A stretch of 64,000 nucleotides of DNA, from assembly GCF_014644295.1 (NCBI RefSeq), contig NZ_BMKK01000001.1, forward strand, positions 372,001 through 436,000, written 5' to 3'. The DNA comes from Emticicia aquatilis (lineage in GTDB: Bacteria; Bacteroidota; Bacteroidia; Cytophagales; Spirosomataceae). The position numbers and the translations under genes were made by a program. Below the pieces are notes generated by a model. The model was not told the DNA's origin, searched no databases, and was given only the letters and a program-made list of their open reading frames with translations. Of this stretch, positions 43,742 through 53,117 are shown piece by piece. How positions within the stretch are numbered: the first letter of the stretch is position 1; each line of letters begins with the position of its first letter.

Positions 43742-45466
43742 ATGGAGCCTAAAATTATTGATTTCCCTGGAGTATTTTATAATTTATTAAGCAGTATATA
43801 TTATCACTTAGATGACAAGTACTACATTTTAAATGCTCTCACTTTCATCGGATATATCTACTTAATTTGGTATAAAAAAAGCGATAAAAACTTTCTTTTT
43901 TTTGCTTCTTTAGTCGTTCTGTATAATATCAATAGATTCCCTTCTTATTTATATTCTGAAATAAATGGAGATGAAGGTGAGTGGTTGACTGGAGCAGCTA
44001 ATCTTGTGAAAGAATTTAAACCGTGGAAATCAATTGATAATAATACTTCTGGCTATTTTTCTTCTTGGTTATTGACTATCTTATATTATTTCAAAGTAGG
44101 GTTAAATTATACAACCATGCGTCTTTTCTTGAGCAATGTATTAATTTTACCATCTTTTTTCCTAAACTACTATGTCCTTTGTAAGTTTTTCAATGAAAAA
44201 CATGTTAGAATATTAACCGTTTTTACGATTGCTTTTTTGGGTGCAGGTCGAGTTGGTAGAGAAACCGCTGAATTAGATTTTATCATATTTTCAAGCGAAT
44301 GTCTGCCCTTTTTATTATTATCTATAATATTCTCTACCACGCTTTATCTCATTAATGGCTCAAGAGTAAGCATATTCTTACTATTTTTCTCTGGCCTTTT
44401 GGTTGGAATAACCCCTTTCGCAAAACTGCAATCGGTTGTGTTAGCGGCTTTTTATTCATTATATATTTTATTTCTGTTAGTAAGAGATAAAGAATGGAAA
44501 AAGATTGCCTTCTTTTCTTTAGGAGTCTTAGTTATTCCGTTCATTACTTTTATTTCTATTTATCAAAACAATGCTTTTGAATATTTTCTAAATGCTTATT
44601 TATTCAATAATCTGAAACATCTGAATCGTAATTATAGTTTTTTAGGCATTATCTATCACTTTTTTGTAGAGGTTCCTTATCTATCCCCTTTCTTATCTTT
44701 ATTTATCGCCCTATTTTTGGGTCAGTTTATTTATTTTCTTTATACCAAAAATAATATTATCCAACAAAACAAAACTTTATCTATTTTCTTACTCTTAAAT
44801 CTACTCGTTAGTATTTATACAATAGCTAAGCCTCAATATCCTTATTATCACTATGCTTGGTTTTTGTTAATACCCATCATCTCTTGCTTTTCTTGGTCGT
44901 TTTCTTTCTTTCAAAACTCAAAAATTCAGATACTACCTAAAGCTATATTTTCAATCATGATTGTATTTTTTTGGGTACGTAGTTTTAATCTTGATAAAGA
45001 AGTAAACGACCTAAAACACAATGGAGTTTTGGCAATTGATAGAAGGAGTTTTTTTCTAAAAAATGACCCATTTTGTCAAAAATTAGATAAATACACAGTT
45101 CCCAATGAACGCTTAGCTATATGGGGGTGGGAAAAAGGTGAATATTTTGGATTCTTTTCTTTACTCAGGGGTACCAGATTATTTCATTCGTCCCATACGA
45201 TATACTCAAATACTGAAAAAGCCCAATCTATCTACCGTAAGGCATATCTTGAAGATATTACCACCTATAAACCTGTTGCTTTTATTAAAAATGAAAACAT
45301 ATCTCTAACATTTTTGAAATTATCGGAGGGTGATTTTCAAGTGAAACCATTCAATGAGCTTTGGCAATATCTACACAATAATTATACGTTGGTAGAAACA
45401 GATACCACATTTGCTTCGCCACGAGAACTATGGATTAGAAACGATAGATTTGCTTCAAAAGAATAA
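43742..45466 (+). CDS. Multi-pass membrane protein, GT39/PMT-like glycosyltransferase
   Basis: A 574-residue protein with about ten to twelve hydrophobic segments and a C-terminal soluble domain of about 150 residues. After the second membrane segment there is an acidic luminal motif (EINGDEGEWLTGAANL), as in dolichyl-phosphate-mannose-type and ArnT-like transferases that use a polyprenyl-phosphate sugar. I infer a glycosyltransferase of that fold, but sugar and acceptor are unknown. The gene is visibly more AT-rich (about 30% GC by eye) than its neighbours and stands alone, which hints at separate origin. Confidence 0.65.
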   Translation: MEPKIIDFPGVFYNLLSSIYYHLDDKYYILNALTFIGYIYLIWYKKSDKNFLFFASLVVLYNINRFPSYLYSEINGDEGEWLTGAANLVKEFKPWKSIDNNTSGYFSSWLLTILYYFKVGLNYTTMRLFLSNVLILPSFFLNYYVLCKFFNEKHVRILTVFTIAFLGAGRVGRETAELDFIIFSSECLPFLLLSIIFSTTLYLINGSRVSIFLLFFSGLLVGITPFAKLQSVVLAAFYSLYILFLLVRDKEWKKIAFFSLGVLVIPFITFISIYQNNAFEYFLNAYLFNNLKHLNRNYSFLGIIYHFFVEVPYLSPFLSLFIALFLGQFIYFLYTKNNIIQQNKTLSIFLLLNLLVSIYTIAKPQYPYYHYAWFLLIPIISCFSWSFSFFQNSKIQILPKAIFSIMIVFFWVRSFNLDKEVNDLKHNGVLAIDRRSFFLKNDPFCQKLDKYTVPNERLAIWGWEKGEYFGFFSLLRGTRLFHSSHTIYSNTEKAQSIYRKAYLEDITTYKPVAFIKNENISLTFLKLSEGDFQVKPFNELWQYLHNNYTLVETDTTFASPRELWIRNDRFASKE

Positions 45467-45547
45467 TGTATAATATGCAAAACAAACAGCTTTTGTAGAA
45501 CCGAAAATTGTATAAATCGCTTTGATTTTAAAGTAGTTGTTGCCAAA

Positions 45548-46075
45548 TTACGGTACAAATTTTTCATAAATAGCTTCGCCCGTAGAAAGGTTTTTACCAA
45601 AAAGTTCGATGTATTTTACGGTTGGTTTTAAAGCATCTTCGTTTTCGAGTTGTACAAAGACCTTACATAATTGCCCTTCAATTCCATTTATTTGCATTGT
45701 TGCAATTGGCTTCCCTGAGTCATTGATTTTCACTTTCAGCGTTCGTTTTTTCAGTGCCACAATTTTTACATCAAAACTATCCTTTTCTTTGGCATTTCGC
45801 TCAACTTCTACACCGTAAGCAAGTGCTTTTTCTACTGCATTTAGCTTTTGTGTATGCGTTGTTTCATCATATCTAATCCAATATACATTTACAGGGTTTT
45901 CATGATGAAATGTCTTAGCGTTTACAAAATTGGCATCATAAACAACTGTATGAGCATTATTACTCCGTTGAATATAAAACAAACGATTGGGCGATGCAGG
46001 TGGTGAAGGGTACTTCTGGGCCAATAGCTGTAAACTACTGACTATCAATATGATAAATATTTTTATTTGTTTCAT
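45548..46075 (-). CDS. DUF4833 family secreted protein
   Basis: A 175-residue exported protein (start MKQIKIFIIL at 46075, signal ending near LLAQ). The mature N-terminus RLFYIQRSNNAHTVVYDANF and VNVYWIRYDE are typical of DUF4833. No function is known for the family. It starts 36 bases after the SDR gene on the same strand, so the two may be cotranscribed. Confidence 0.82.
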   Translation of the reverse strand: MKQIKIFIILIVSSLQLLAQKYPSPPASPNRLFYIQRSNNAHTVVYDANFVNAKTFHHENPVNVYWIRYDETTHTQKLNAVEKALAYGVEVERNAKEKDSFDVKIVALKKRTLKVKINDSGKPIATMQINGIEGQLCKVFVQLENEDALKPTVKYIELFGKNLSTGEAIYEKFVP

Positions 46076-46111
46076 AGAGTAGCTTTTCAAGAGACTGATA
46101 AAGTAATTTTA

Positions 46112-46909
46112 TTAAGAAGCTGATACCACTAATTCGCGGCGAATAATTCGACTGACGAGTGGCTCGATGAAATACCACGGAACGAGCTTAAATATCCAAT
46201 AATTAAACCAATTTACCAAACCTGGAACTATAATTGTTTTACCAGAAAAAACCCCTTCTATGGCTTTTTCGGCCACATATTCGGTACTGGTTATGCTGAT
46301 GCGGCCAAGCCAACCTTGTGTTTTTATTCTTCTTCGAATATCCTCGTTGGTAGGCATAGCCCCCGGATTGACCACACAAACTTTTACACCCTTTTCTTTC
46401 AATTCAGAACCTAAACTCAACGAAAACGAATAAATAAAAGCCTTAGTGGCAGGATACACCATTTTATAAGGAAGCGGTGAAAAAGCCGCAATGCTTGCAA
46501 CGTTTAAAATATAAGAGTTAGTATTTTGAAGCAAAAAAGGCAATAAACTTCGAGTCAGAATTGCCGTTCCTTTTACATTTACTTGAATGATTCTGTCGAG
46601 TTGCTCAGTTTCAGATTCTTGGAAAGATTTTGAGCCACCAATACCTGCATTATTTACCAAAACATTAACACATATCTCGTTGTTTTTCAGCCAATTAGCA
46701 AAATTTTCAATCATCGAAAAATTACTCAAATCGGCTTCAAAATATTCGACATTTATACCATAATCTTTGTGTAAATCTGCAGTAAATTCAGAGAGATTTT
46801 CGTTTGGTAAAGCCACTAAAACAAGATGATGTCCACGCTTGGCAAAGGCAATAGCAAAGGCTCGACCAAGCCCCGAGCTTGCCCCTGTAATAACTATATG
46901 CTTTTTCAT
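46112..46909 (-). CDS. Short-chain dehydrogenase/reductase (SDR)
   Basis: A 265-residue classical SDR. The cofactor motif is TGASSGLG at the N-terminus, NNAG appears near residue 90 (VNNAGIGGS), and the catalytic Ser and Tyr-x-x-x-Lys lie in LNVASIAAF and VYPATKAF. The C-terminal PWYFIEP region is longer and hydrophobic, as in SDRs acting on lipids. The substrate is not known. DUF4833 follows it. Confidence 0.9.
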   Translation of the reverse strand: MKKHIVITGASSGLGRAFAIAFAKRGHHLVLVALPNENLSEFTADLHKDYGINVEYFEADLSNFSMIENFANWLKNNEICVNVLVNNAGIGGSKSFQESETEQLDRIIQVNVKGTAILTRSLLPFLLQNTNSYILNVASIAAFSPLPYKMVYPATKAFIYSFSLSLGSELKEKGVKVCVVNPGAMPTNEDIRRRIKTQGWLGRISITSTEYVAEKAIEGVFSGKTIIVPGLVNWFNYWIFKLVPWYFIEPLVSRIIRRELVVSAS

Positions 46910-47044
46910 AATTTTGTGTAAAGTGTCTTGGCTTTTGAGCCATTTTAATCAAGACAACTCTTTTTTAGCTTTCCCCCATCTTACACCAGATTTTTGTTTC
47001 AATAAGCACTATCGTCCTGTTTTTTATGCTCTATATCTATATAA

Positions 47045-47076
47045 TTTGTCTTTGTTCGGATAATAAAATATATTTG
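47045..47076 (+). promoter_or_regulatory. Complete Bacteroidota-type promoter
   Basis: A -33 TTTG (47045-47048), exactly 20 bases, then the -7 box TATATTTG (47069-47076). The spacing and both boxes fit the Bacteroidota housekeeping consensus. Transcription should start a few bases later and give a leader of about 35 bases before the ATG at 47120. Confidence 0.6.
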
Positions 47077-47119
47077 GATAATACAATTCGTATCATATTC
47101 AATCCTCTATAAAAAACAA

Positions 47120-48487
47120 ATGGAAACCCTTAATCTCAATCGCCGAAAATTCATTCAGGGAGTTTCGGCCACGATTGCCTTATCGACACTTGGCACGAAG
47201 GCCAACCCTGTTTTTACTCCTGTCAAAACCTATAAAGTTGCCTTAATCGGTACAGGTTGGTATGGCAAAAGTGACCTTTTCCGACTCATACAAGTAGCCT
47301 CAGTCGATGTAGTTGCTCTCTGCGACCCTGACCAAAATATACTGAAAGCAGCGGGAGATTTGGTAGCCAAAAGACAAGAATCGAAGCAAATTCCGAAACT
47401 TTACGGTGATTACAGAAAACTATTGGCCGAAAACAAACTCGATATTGTATTGGTAGGTTCGCCCGACCATTGGCATGCTCTGCACGCTATCGAAGCCATG
47501 AAATCGGGGGCTCATGTTTATGTGCAGAAACCAATCAGTGTTGATATTATTGAAGGAGAAGCAATGATAGCGGCTGCCCGAAAATATAATAAGGTAGTGC
47601 AAGTTGGTACACAACGCAAAAGCACACCACACTTGATTGAAGCAAAGAAAAACATCGTTGATGCTGGACTTTTGGGGAAAGTTTCGCACGTAGAAATGTG
47701 CTGTTACTACCACATGAGAAACAACGGAAACCCGCCAGTTGAGCCAGTTCCAGCATTTTTCGATTACGAAATGTGGACAGGCCCAGCTCCGATGCGTCCG
47801 TATGATGGTTTGCCGCACATTCGTTGGTGGAGAACTTTTAATGAATACGGCAATGGTATCGTGGGCGATATGTGCGTTCACATGCTTGATACCGTAAGAT
47901 GGATGCTCAAACTCGGTTGGCCAAAACGTGTGAGTTCGCAAGGAGGAATTTATGTACAAAAAGAAGGAAAATCGAATATTTCTGATACACAATCGGCAGT
48001 TTTTGAATATGATGAACTGAACTGTGTTTGGCAACACCGCTCGTGGGGAACGCCTGCTAATAATGATTATCCTTGGGCATTTATACTTTATGGTGATAAA
48101 GGAACACTTTTTGGTAGCACCATGAAATACAGGTTCGTACCGCAAGGTAAAGGCGAAAAAATAGAAAGAGATGTAGTTTACGAAAAAGAGAAATATCCAG
48201 AAGATTTGACCGAAGAACGCATAGAATTGAATGCCGCACCTGCTACTCGTCTGCACATGTTGGACTTCTTGAATGCCATCGAAAATAATTCACGCCCGAT
48301 TGCCGATATTGAAGAAGGACATATTTCAACTGCCAGTTGTATTTTGGCCAATATGTCAATGAAATTAGGTCGTCCGTTAGTTTATGACCCGAAAAAAAGA
48401 GAAGTTGTCAACGACAAAGAAGCCAATACGCTACTCAGAAGACCATACCGTGGGCCATGGAAACACCCCGAAGTTGGGAATGTGTAA
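47120..48487 (+). CDS. Gfo/Idh/MocA family oxidoreductase with Tat signal
   Basis: A 455-residue oxidoreductase. The N-terminus METLNLNRRKFIQG is a twin-arginine signal (RRKFIQG), so the protein is exported folded. After it comes the NAD-binding fold (VALIGTGWYGKSDLF), then GSPDHWHALHAIEAMKSGAH and VQKPIS, the classical EKP-like motif with Gln in place of Glu. A longer C-terminal domain follows (IRWWRTFNEYGNGIVGD, HMLDTVRWML). This is the periplasmic, glycosidase- or sugar-modifying type common in Bacteroidota. A full promoter lies upstream. The sulfatase gene follows after 217 bases. Confidence 0.9.
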   Translation: METLNLNRRKFIQGVSATIALSTLGTKANPVFTPVKTYKVALIGTGWYGKSDLFRLIQVASVDVVALCDPDQNILKAAGDLVAKRQESKQIPKLYGDYRKLLAENKLDIVLVGSPDHWHALHAIEAMKSGAHVYVQKPISVDIIEGEAMIAAARKYNKVVQVGTQRKSTPHLIEAKKNIVDAGLLGKVSHVEMCCYYHMRNNGNPPVEPVPAFFDYEMWTGPAPMRPYDGLPHIRWWRTFNEYGNGIVGDMCVHMLDTVRWMLKLGWPKRVSSQGGIYVQKEGKSNISDTQSAVFEYDELNCVWQHRSWGTPANNDYPWAFILYGDKGTLFGSTMKYRFVPQGKGEKIERDVVYEKEKYPEDLTEERIELNAAPATRLHMLDFLNAIENNSRPIADIEEGHISTASCILANMSMKLGRPLVYDPKKREVVNDKEANTLLRRPYRGPWKHPEVGNV

Positions 48488-48500
48488 AATCTGTTAGTCA

Positions 48501-48581
48501 CAATTGAAGATTAAAGATTTCAGATTGAAGATTTGAAAATAATTTTCTTGCAAAAATCTTCAATTAATCATTCTTAATCGC
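48501..48581. repeat. AAGATT stutter array
   Basis: CAATTGAAGATTAAAGATTT, CAGATTGAAGATTTG, then the inverted AAAATCTTCAATTAATCATT. The repeated word is (A)GATTGAAGATT in direct and inverted copies. Confidence 0.55.
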
Positions 48582-48614
48582 AAAGGCGACCCAACATCAA
48601 TCTGAAATTAATCC

Positions 48615-48648
48615 AACTTGATGTTAGTGAGTACACTGACATCAAGTT
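48615..48648. promoter_or_regulatory. Nested palindrome upstream of the sulfatase gene
   Basis: AACTTGATGT (48615-48624) and ACATCAAGTT (48639-48648) are exact complements; inside, AGTG and CACT pair around AGTA. The nearly perfect 34-base palindrome lies 56 bases before the ATG at 48705. It could be an operator or a 5' leader hairpin. Confidence 0.55.
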
Positions 48649-48704
48649 TCTTGAAATTTACAGCTTTCGGGAAGCTTTTTTTACACTTTAAAGTAAAATA
48701 ATCT

Positions 48705-50144
48705 ATGAAAAAAATCTTCTTGTCGCTTCTCGCCATCATATTACTACAAAGTAGTAGCCCCAAAAAAGAGCAAACGCCCAATATCATTTTGATTTTCATG
48801 GACGATATGGGCTATGGCGATTTAAGTTGCTACGGTGCTGTCAATTATCGCACGCCAAATATTGATAAAATGGCCTCCGAGGGCATCAGATTTACTAATT
48901 TTTTGGCAGCTCAAGCAGTTTGTAGTGCTTCACGAGTGGCATTGCTTACAGGTTGTTATCCTAATCGAGTTGGTATTTCAGGAGCTTTGATGACATATAG
49001 CAAAAATGGAATCAATGCTAACGAAACCACGATTGCCGAAATGCTCAAACAAAAAGGTTATGCCACAGGAATTTTCGGTAAATGGCATTTGGGCTATCAA
49101 AAGCAGTTTTTGCCATTGCAACATGGCTTTGATGAATACGTTGGGCTACCCTATTCAAACGATATGTGGCCTGTAAATTTTGATGGTACTCCTGCACAAC
49201 CGAATCAAAATAAATTTGTTTATCCTGTGCTTCTGTTGATTCAGAATAATGATAAAAAAGAGGAAATAAAAACCCTCGATGACCAAGCAAAACTTACGAC
49301 ACTTTACACCGAAAAAGCGGTAGAATTTATCAGAAAAAACAAAAAAAGTCCATTTTTCTTGTATTTACCTCATTCGATGCCCCACGTGCCAATTGCAGTT
49401 TCGGATAAATTTAAAGGCAAAAGTCAGCAAGGTCTTTACGCCGATTTGATGATGGAAATTGATTGGTCGGTAGGAGAGATAATGAAAACTTTGAAAGAAA
49501 ATGGTTTGGATAAAAATACGCTGGTGATTTTTACGAGTGATAATGGTCCATGGCTAAACTTTGGCAATCATGCAGGTTCGTCGGGTGGATTGCGAGAAGG
49601 AAAAGGAACAAGTTTTGAAGGAGGTCAACGAGTACCGTGCATTATGCGATGGAAAGGTATAACGCCCGAAGGAGTGGTTTGCAATCAGCTTGCTTCAACG
49701 ATTGATATTCTGCCAACAATTGCACGTATATCTGGTACAAAATTACCAAACCAGAAGATAGATGGAGTTGATATTTCATCATTATTAGAAGGATATTTAG
49801 GTGAAAGCCCACGAAAAATATTCTACTATTATTACCGCAAAAATTCGTTGGAAGCCGTGAGAATGGGCAATTGGAAATTAGTTTTTGAGCATAAAGGTCG
49901 CTCGTACATGAATCAATTGCCAGGAAATGATGGTTTTGCAGGCAATGCCCCCGAAGATGTACTTACACCAATGGCACTCTACGACCTTCGCCGTGACCCA
50001 TCGGAGCAATATGATGTACAAAAACTATATCCAGAAATTATAGCTGAACTACAAAAAATTGCCGAAGAAGCCAGAGAAGACCTCGGTGATGACCTTACTA
50101 ATAGAAAAGGAAAAAATGTGAGAGCGAGTGGGTTGGTTGAGTAA
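48705..50144 (+). CDS. Sulfatase (arylsulfatase-type, formylglycine-dependent)
   Basis: A 479-residue exported sulfatase with a signal peptide but no lipobox Cys. Metal ligands are FMDDMGYGD (Asp33, Asp34) and, later, FTSDNGP. The nucleophile signature reads CSASR (Cys73 to Arg77 in AVCSASRVALLTGCYPNR). The Pro of the usual C-x-P-x-R is Ala, a form also accepted by maturases. FGKWHLG and LPHSMPHVP supply further active-site Lys and His residues. It needs a formylglycine-generating enzyme or anSME from outside the window. It probably desulfates a sugar, perhaps together with the Gfo/Idh/MocA enzyme upstream. Confidence 0.92.
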   Translation: MKKIFLSLLAIILLQSSSPKKEQTPNIILIFMDDMGYGDLSCYGAVNYRTPNIDKMASEGIRFTNFLAAQAVCSASRVALLTGCYPNRVGISGALMTYSKNGINANETTIAEMLKQKGYATGIFGKWHLGYQKQFLPLQHGFDEYVGLPYSNDMWPVNFDGTPAQPNQNKFVYPVLLLIQNNDKKEEIKTLDDQAKLTTLYTEKAVEFIRKNKKSPFFLYLPHSMPHVPIAVSDKFKGKSQQGLYADLMMEIDWSVGEIMKTLKENGLDKNTLVIFTSDNGPWLNFGNHAGSSGGLREGKGTSFEGGQRVPCIMRWKGITPEGVVCNQLASTIDILPTIARISGTKLPNQKIDGVDISSLLEGYLGESPRKIFYYYYRKNSLEAVRMGNWKLVFEHKGRSYMNQLPGNDGFAGNAPEDVLTPMALYDLRRDPSEQYDVQKLYPEIIAELQKIAEEAREDLGDDLTNRKGKNVRASGLVE

Positions 50145-50151
50145 AATAATA

Positions 50152-50234
50152 TTAGAACGCAGATTTAGCGGATTTTTATGATTAATTATGATTATCATAC
50201 ATCATCATAAAAATCTTAATAATCTGCGTTCTAA
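50152..50234. terminator. Long convergent hairpin
   Basis: TTAGAACGCAGATT (50152-50165) and AATCTGCGTTCTAA (50221-50234) are exact complements, and an inner GGATTTTTATGAT/ATCATAAAAATC pair continues the stem. It fills the gap between convergent genes ending at 50144 and 50243, so it probably ends transcription from both sides. Confidence 0.75.
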
Positions 50235-50242
50235 CACTTATA

Positions 50243-52411
50243 TCATCTCCCACCAGGAGGGCAGTTTTGCTTCAAATAATTAGTAAAGAGCGTATTTAAG
50301 TGCTTACGAGTACCTTCGCCTTCATAAATCCCGTGACTACGATTTGGGTAAGGCATAAACTGAAACTGGCGGTTATGCTTAATTAGTTCATTGACAAGCA
50401 TTTCGGCATTTTGATAATGAACATTATCATCACCCGTTCCGTGAATATACAATAGATTTCCGACCAAATTTTTAGCATACGTAATGGGTGAACCATTCAC
50501 AAAATCTTCACGGTTTTCTTGTGGAAGTCCCATGTAGCGTTCTTGATAGATATTATCATAACAAAGTTGATTTCCAACGGCCGCCACAGAAATACCAGTC
50601 TGATAAAACTGAGGATATTGGAAAAGTAAATTCAAGGTCGAAGAACCTCCCCCACTCCAGCCATGCACCGCCACACGAGTAGTATCAACGTATTTCCATT
50701 TTCTGATTTCTTTCACCGCCATCGCTTGGTCACGGATATTCACTACACCGATTTTGCGATAAATAGCTTTTCTCCATGCACGTCCACGAGGTAGTGGCGT
50801 TCCACGGTTATCAACCGAAGCGTAGATGTAGCCATCTTTCGCCATATCGCCATTATAAAGTCCATTCATGCCCGTTCCGTAAGAATCTTTTACAGTAGCT
50901 GCGGCTGGTTCGCCATAAACATTAAATACAATCGGGTAACGCTTCGTAGAATCGAAATTGACAGGTTTCACCATCCAACCCTCAATATCAATTCCATCTT
51001 CGGTTTTTACTTTAAAAAACTCTACTCGCTTGTTTATTTTCAGATTAGCCAATTTTGAAACAATACTCTCTTTTTCGTTCAATGGCGAATGGTCAGCTAA
51101 AGTTATCCATTCGGTCATTGGGGCAATATTCGCACTTGAAAATGAATGTCGAGCAAATTTTCCGTTAGGCGAAAGCACATAATTGTGTGTTCCTGAAGGA
51201 GCATTTGGTAAAACTGGCTGCATTTCGGCACTACCATCTAATTTGATGCGGAAAAGATAATTTTGTAGAGCATTTTGTGGTGAACCAGTGAAATATACAT
51301 AGCCATTAGCTTCATCAATCAACGGAATATGCACGATGTCATAATTGCCTTTCGTAAGCAATGTTTCTTTTCCATTCAAATCCATTTTATAGATATGTCT
51401 CCAGCCATCTTTTTCACTTACCCACAAAAACTCTTTACCACCTTTTAGCCATTCCCAGCCTTCTTGTTCATCGGCCCAACGCTCTTTTGTGTCAATCCAA
51501 GCCTCGTCTGATTCGGTAGAAATGGTTTTAGTTTTGCCTGTAAATGCCTGACAGATAATGATTTTACTCTGATTTTGCTTACGATTCAATTGTTGAATAA
51601 TAATATCATTCGTGTTTGGCACCCACTCCATGCGTGGCACGTAGGTTTGTTGCGGGTCACCGTCGATACTCATCTGTAAAGTTTTTCCAGTAGCTATATT
51701 TGCCACTAAAATCTTATATGGCGATGGGCTCTCTCCCACTTTTGGGTACTCAACTGGCACGTTATACGAATAAATCGAGTCGGTATTATTTATCATCAAG
51801 AAATCACGAATCTTGGTGGCATCAATTTGCCAGTAAGCAATACTTTTCCCATCTGGACTCCAACGAAAGCCATCACGGCACGCAAATTCTTCTTCATACA
51901 CCCAATCGAAAGTACCGTTTATCATTCGGCGAGTGCCGTTGGTGGTCAAGGCTTTGATTTTTTTTGTTGCCAAATCTTCCACAAACAAATTATGTTCGCT
52001 CACATAAGCTACTTTCGAGCCATCGGGCGAAAATTTCGCAAACATCAACGACGAAGCAGGTTTACCTTGCCCAAGTTGATATAAAGCGTTGGTTTTGAGG
52101 TCTAAAACCCAATAATCGCCACGAGTATCGTATCGCCAAACTTGTTTTGTGTTGGTATAAATCAAGGCTTTTGAATCGTCATTGCTGAGCGTATAGCTTC
52201 TTACATTCAAAGGTTTTTCGGCACCTTTGGGCGTGAGTTGGGCTTTGGTAATTAAAGTAGTTTTTTGTTGCGTTGGCAAAGTATAAGCTACCACTTCGCC
52301 ACCTTCGGTGCGTGTGTAAGCATTGCCATCTTTCGTCCATCTGATTTGTTGGGCTTGGGCGAGGGTTGTTAGAATTAGGAATGAGAGTAATAAGAGTTTT
52401 TTGTTTTTCAT
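50243..52411 (-). CDS. S9B family dipeptidyl peptidase IV-like
   Basis: A 722-residue exported peptidase (signal ending near AQAQ). The N-terminal beta-propeller carries the double-Glu motif that binds the free N-terminus of the substrate (DWVYEEEFACRDGFRWSPDG), the mark of DPP-IV. The hydrolase domain has Ser586 in HGWSGGGSS, Asp at about 661 in GTGDDNVHYQ, and His693 in NRSHGIYEG. It should release X-Pro/X-Ala dipeptides in the periplasm. It is monocistronic, with the shared hairpin behind it. Confidence 0.94.
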   Translation of the reverse strand: MKNKKLLLLSFLILTTLAQAQQIRWTKDGNAYTRTEGGEVVAYTLPTQQKTTLITKAQLTPKGAEKPLNVRSYTLSNDDSKALIYTNTKQVWRYDTRGDYWVLDLKTNALYQLGQGKPASSLMFAKFSPDGSKVAYVSEHNLFVEDLATKKIKALTTNGTRRMINGTFDWVYEEEFACRDGFRWSPDGKSIAYWQIDATKIRDFLMINNTDSIYSYNVPVEYPKVGESPSPYKILVANIATGKTLQMSIDGDPQQTYVPRMEWVPNTNDIIIQQLNRKQNQSKIIICQAFTGKTKTISTESDEAWIDTKERWADEQEGWEWLKGGKEFLWVSEKDGWRHIYKMDLNGKETLLTKGNYDIVHIPLIDEANGYVYFTGSPQNALQNYLFRIKLDGSAEMQPVLPNAPSGTHNYVLSPNGKFARHSFSSANIAPMTEWITLADHSPLNEKESIVSKLANLKINKRVEFFKVKTEDGIDIEGWMVKPVNFDSTKRYPIVFNVYGEPAAATVKDSYGTGMNGLYNGDMAKDGYIYASVDNRGTPLPRGRAWRKAIYRKIGVVNIRDQAMAVKEIRKWKYVDTTRVAVHGWSGGGSSTLNLLFQYPQFYQTGISVAAVGNQLCYDNIYQERYMGLPQENREDFVNGSPITYAKNLVGNLLYIHGTGDDNVHYQNAEMLVNELIKHNRQFQFMPYPNRSHGIYEGEGTRKHLNTLFTNYLKQNCPPGGR

Positions 52412-52441
52412 ATAACTTTGGGATGGGTGATGAAGTAAAAA

Positions 52442-52861
52442 TTATAGTTTATTGAGCAAAATTTTAAAATCTTCTGCATTAATAACAGGAATAGTTGGAA
52501 AATCAATATCTTTCAAAACTTTGAAGTGTTTATCGTCGGTAACAATATAATGAGCATTGGCTGAAAAAGCACAATCAACAAATTTATTATCGTCAACATC
52601 ATTTGTGATAAGGTTCAACTGAAAAAAAGGTTCTATTCGCAGAGTATTGGGAAGAATTATTAGAAACTCAAGAAAAGTTTTTGCGATAGTTTGTCCATAG
52701 AAGTGAGTTATTTTCTCCTCATATTCAAGTATAATTTCAGTGCTTACAACTGCTTCATATTCTTCGCTATATAATTTATCTAATAGTTTCGCTAAATTTG
52801 ATTTGCTCGAAATGGCTCGCAAGACCACATTTGTATCTAAAACAACTCTTAACTTGGGCAT
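52442..52861 (-). CDS. PIN-domain toxin (COG1569 type)
   Basis: A 139-residue predicted ribonuclease. The PIN acidic residues are in VVLDTNVVLRA (Asp9), EYEEKI, NDVDDNKFVDCA and VTDDKHF. Its ATG overlaps the stop of the upstream small gene by one base (TAATG), the usual order for an antitoxin-toxin pair. By analogy it cuts RNA when freed from its partner. RNA targets cannot be deduced. Confidence 0.88.
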   Translation of the reverse strand: MPKLRVVLDTNVVLRAISSKSNLAKLLDKLYSEEYEAVVSTEIILEYEEKITHFYGQTIAKTFLEFLIILPNTLRIEPFFQLNLITNDVDDNKFVDCAFSANAHYIVTDDKHFKVLKDIDFPTIPVINAEDFKILLNKL

Positions 52862-53061
52862 TATTCTAATGTTTTGAAGGTATCATCCGAATACTTCTTT
52901 TCTACCCAAATCGCATCAGCTTGCGAACGTAAACGTTTCAAGAAAAAAAGAGCCATTTCTTTTTTCAATTCTTTGAGTGTTTGCTCATCAACTCCTACCG
53001 AATATAGTTTGAGCAATTCCATCTGTATATTAGATAACGGAGGTTTGACTTCCTTGACCAT
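52861..53061 (-). CDS. Antitoxin partner of the PIN toxin
   Basis: A 66-residue acidic/basic helical protein (MVKEVKPPLSNIQMELLKLY, then EEQTLKEL-like VDEQTLKELKKEMALFFLKR and WVEKKYSDDTF). It matches the short helical antitoxins found upstream of COG1569 PIN toxins. It overlaps the toxin start by one base. It probably binds and inhibits the toxin and represses the operon. Confidence 0.85.
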   Translation of the reverse strand: MVKEVKPPLSNIQMELLKLYSVGVDEQTLKELKKEMALFFLKRLRSQADAIWVEKKYSDDTFKTLE

Positions 53062-53117
53062 TTGACAAGTGATTTTTGATTGATTATACTCTGAACAAAT
53101 CTACAAAAAGTTTTATT

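Noticed and set aside
47420-48256. 278-codon minus-strand open frame opposite the Gfo/Idh/MocA gene
   Set aside because: The plus-strand gene is strongly supported by motifs; the antisense translation shows no family features.
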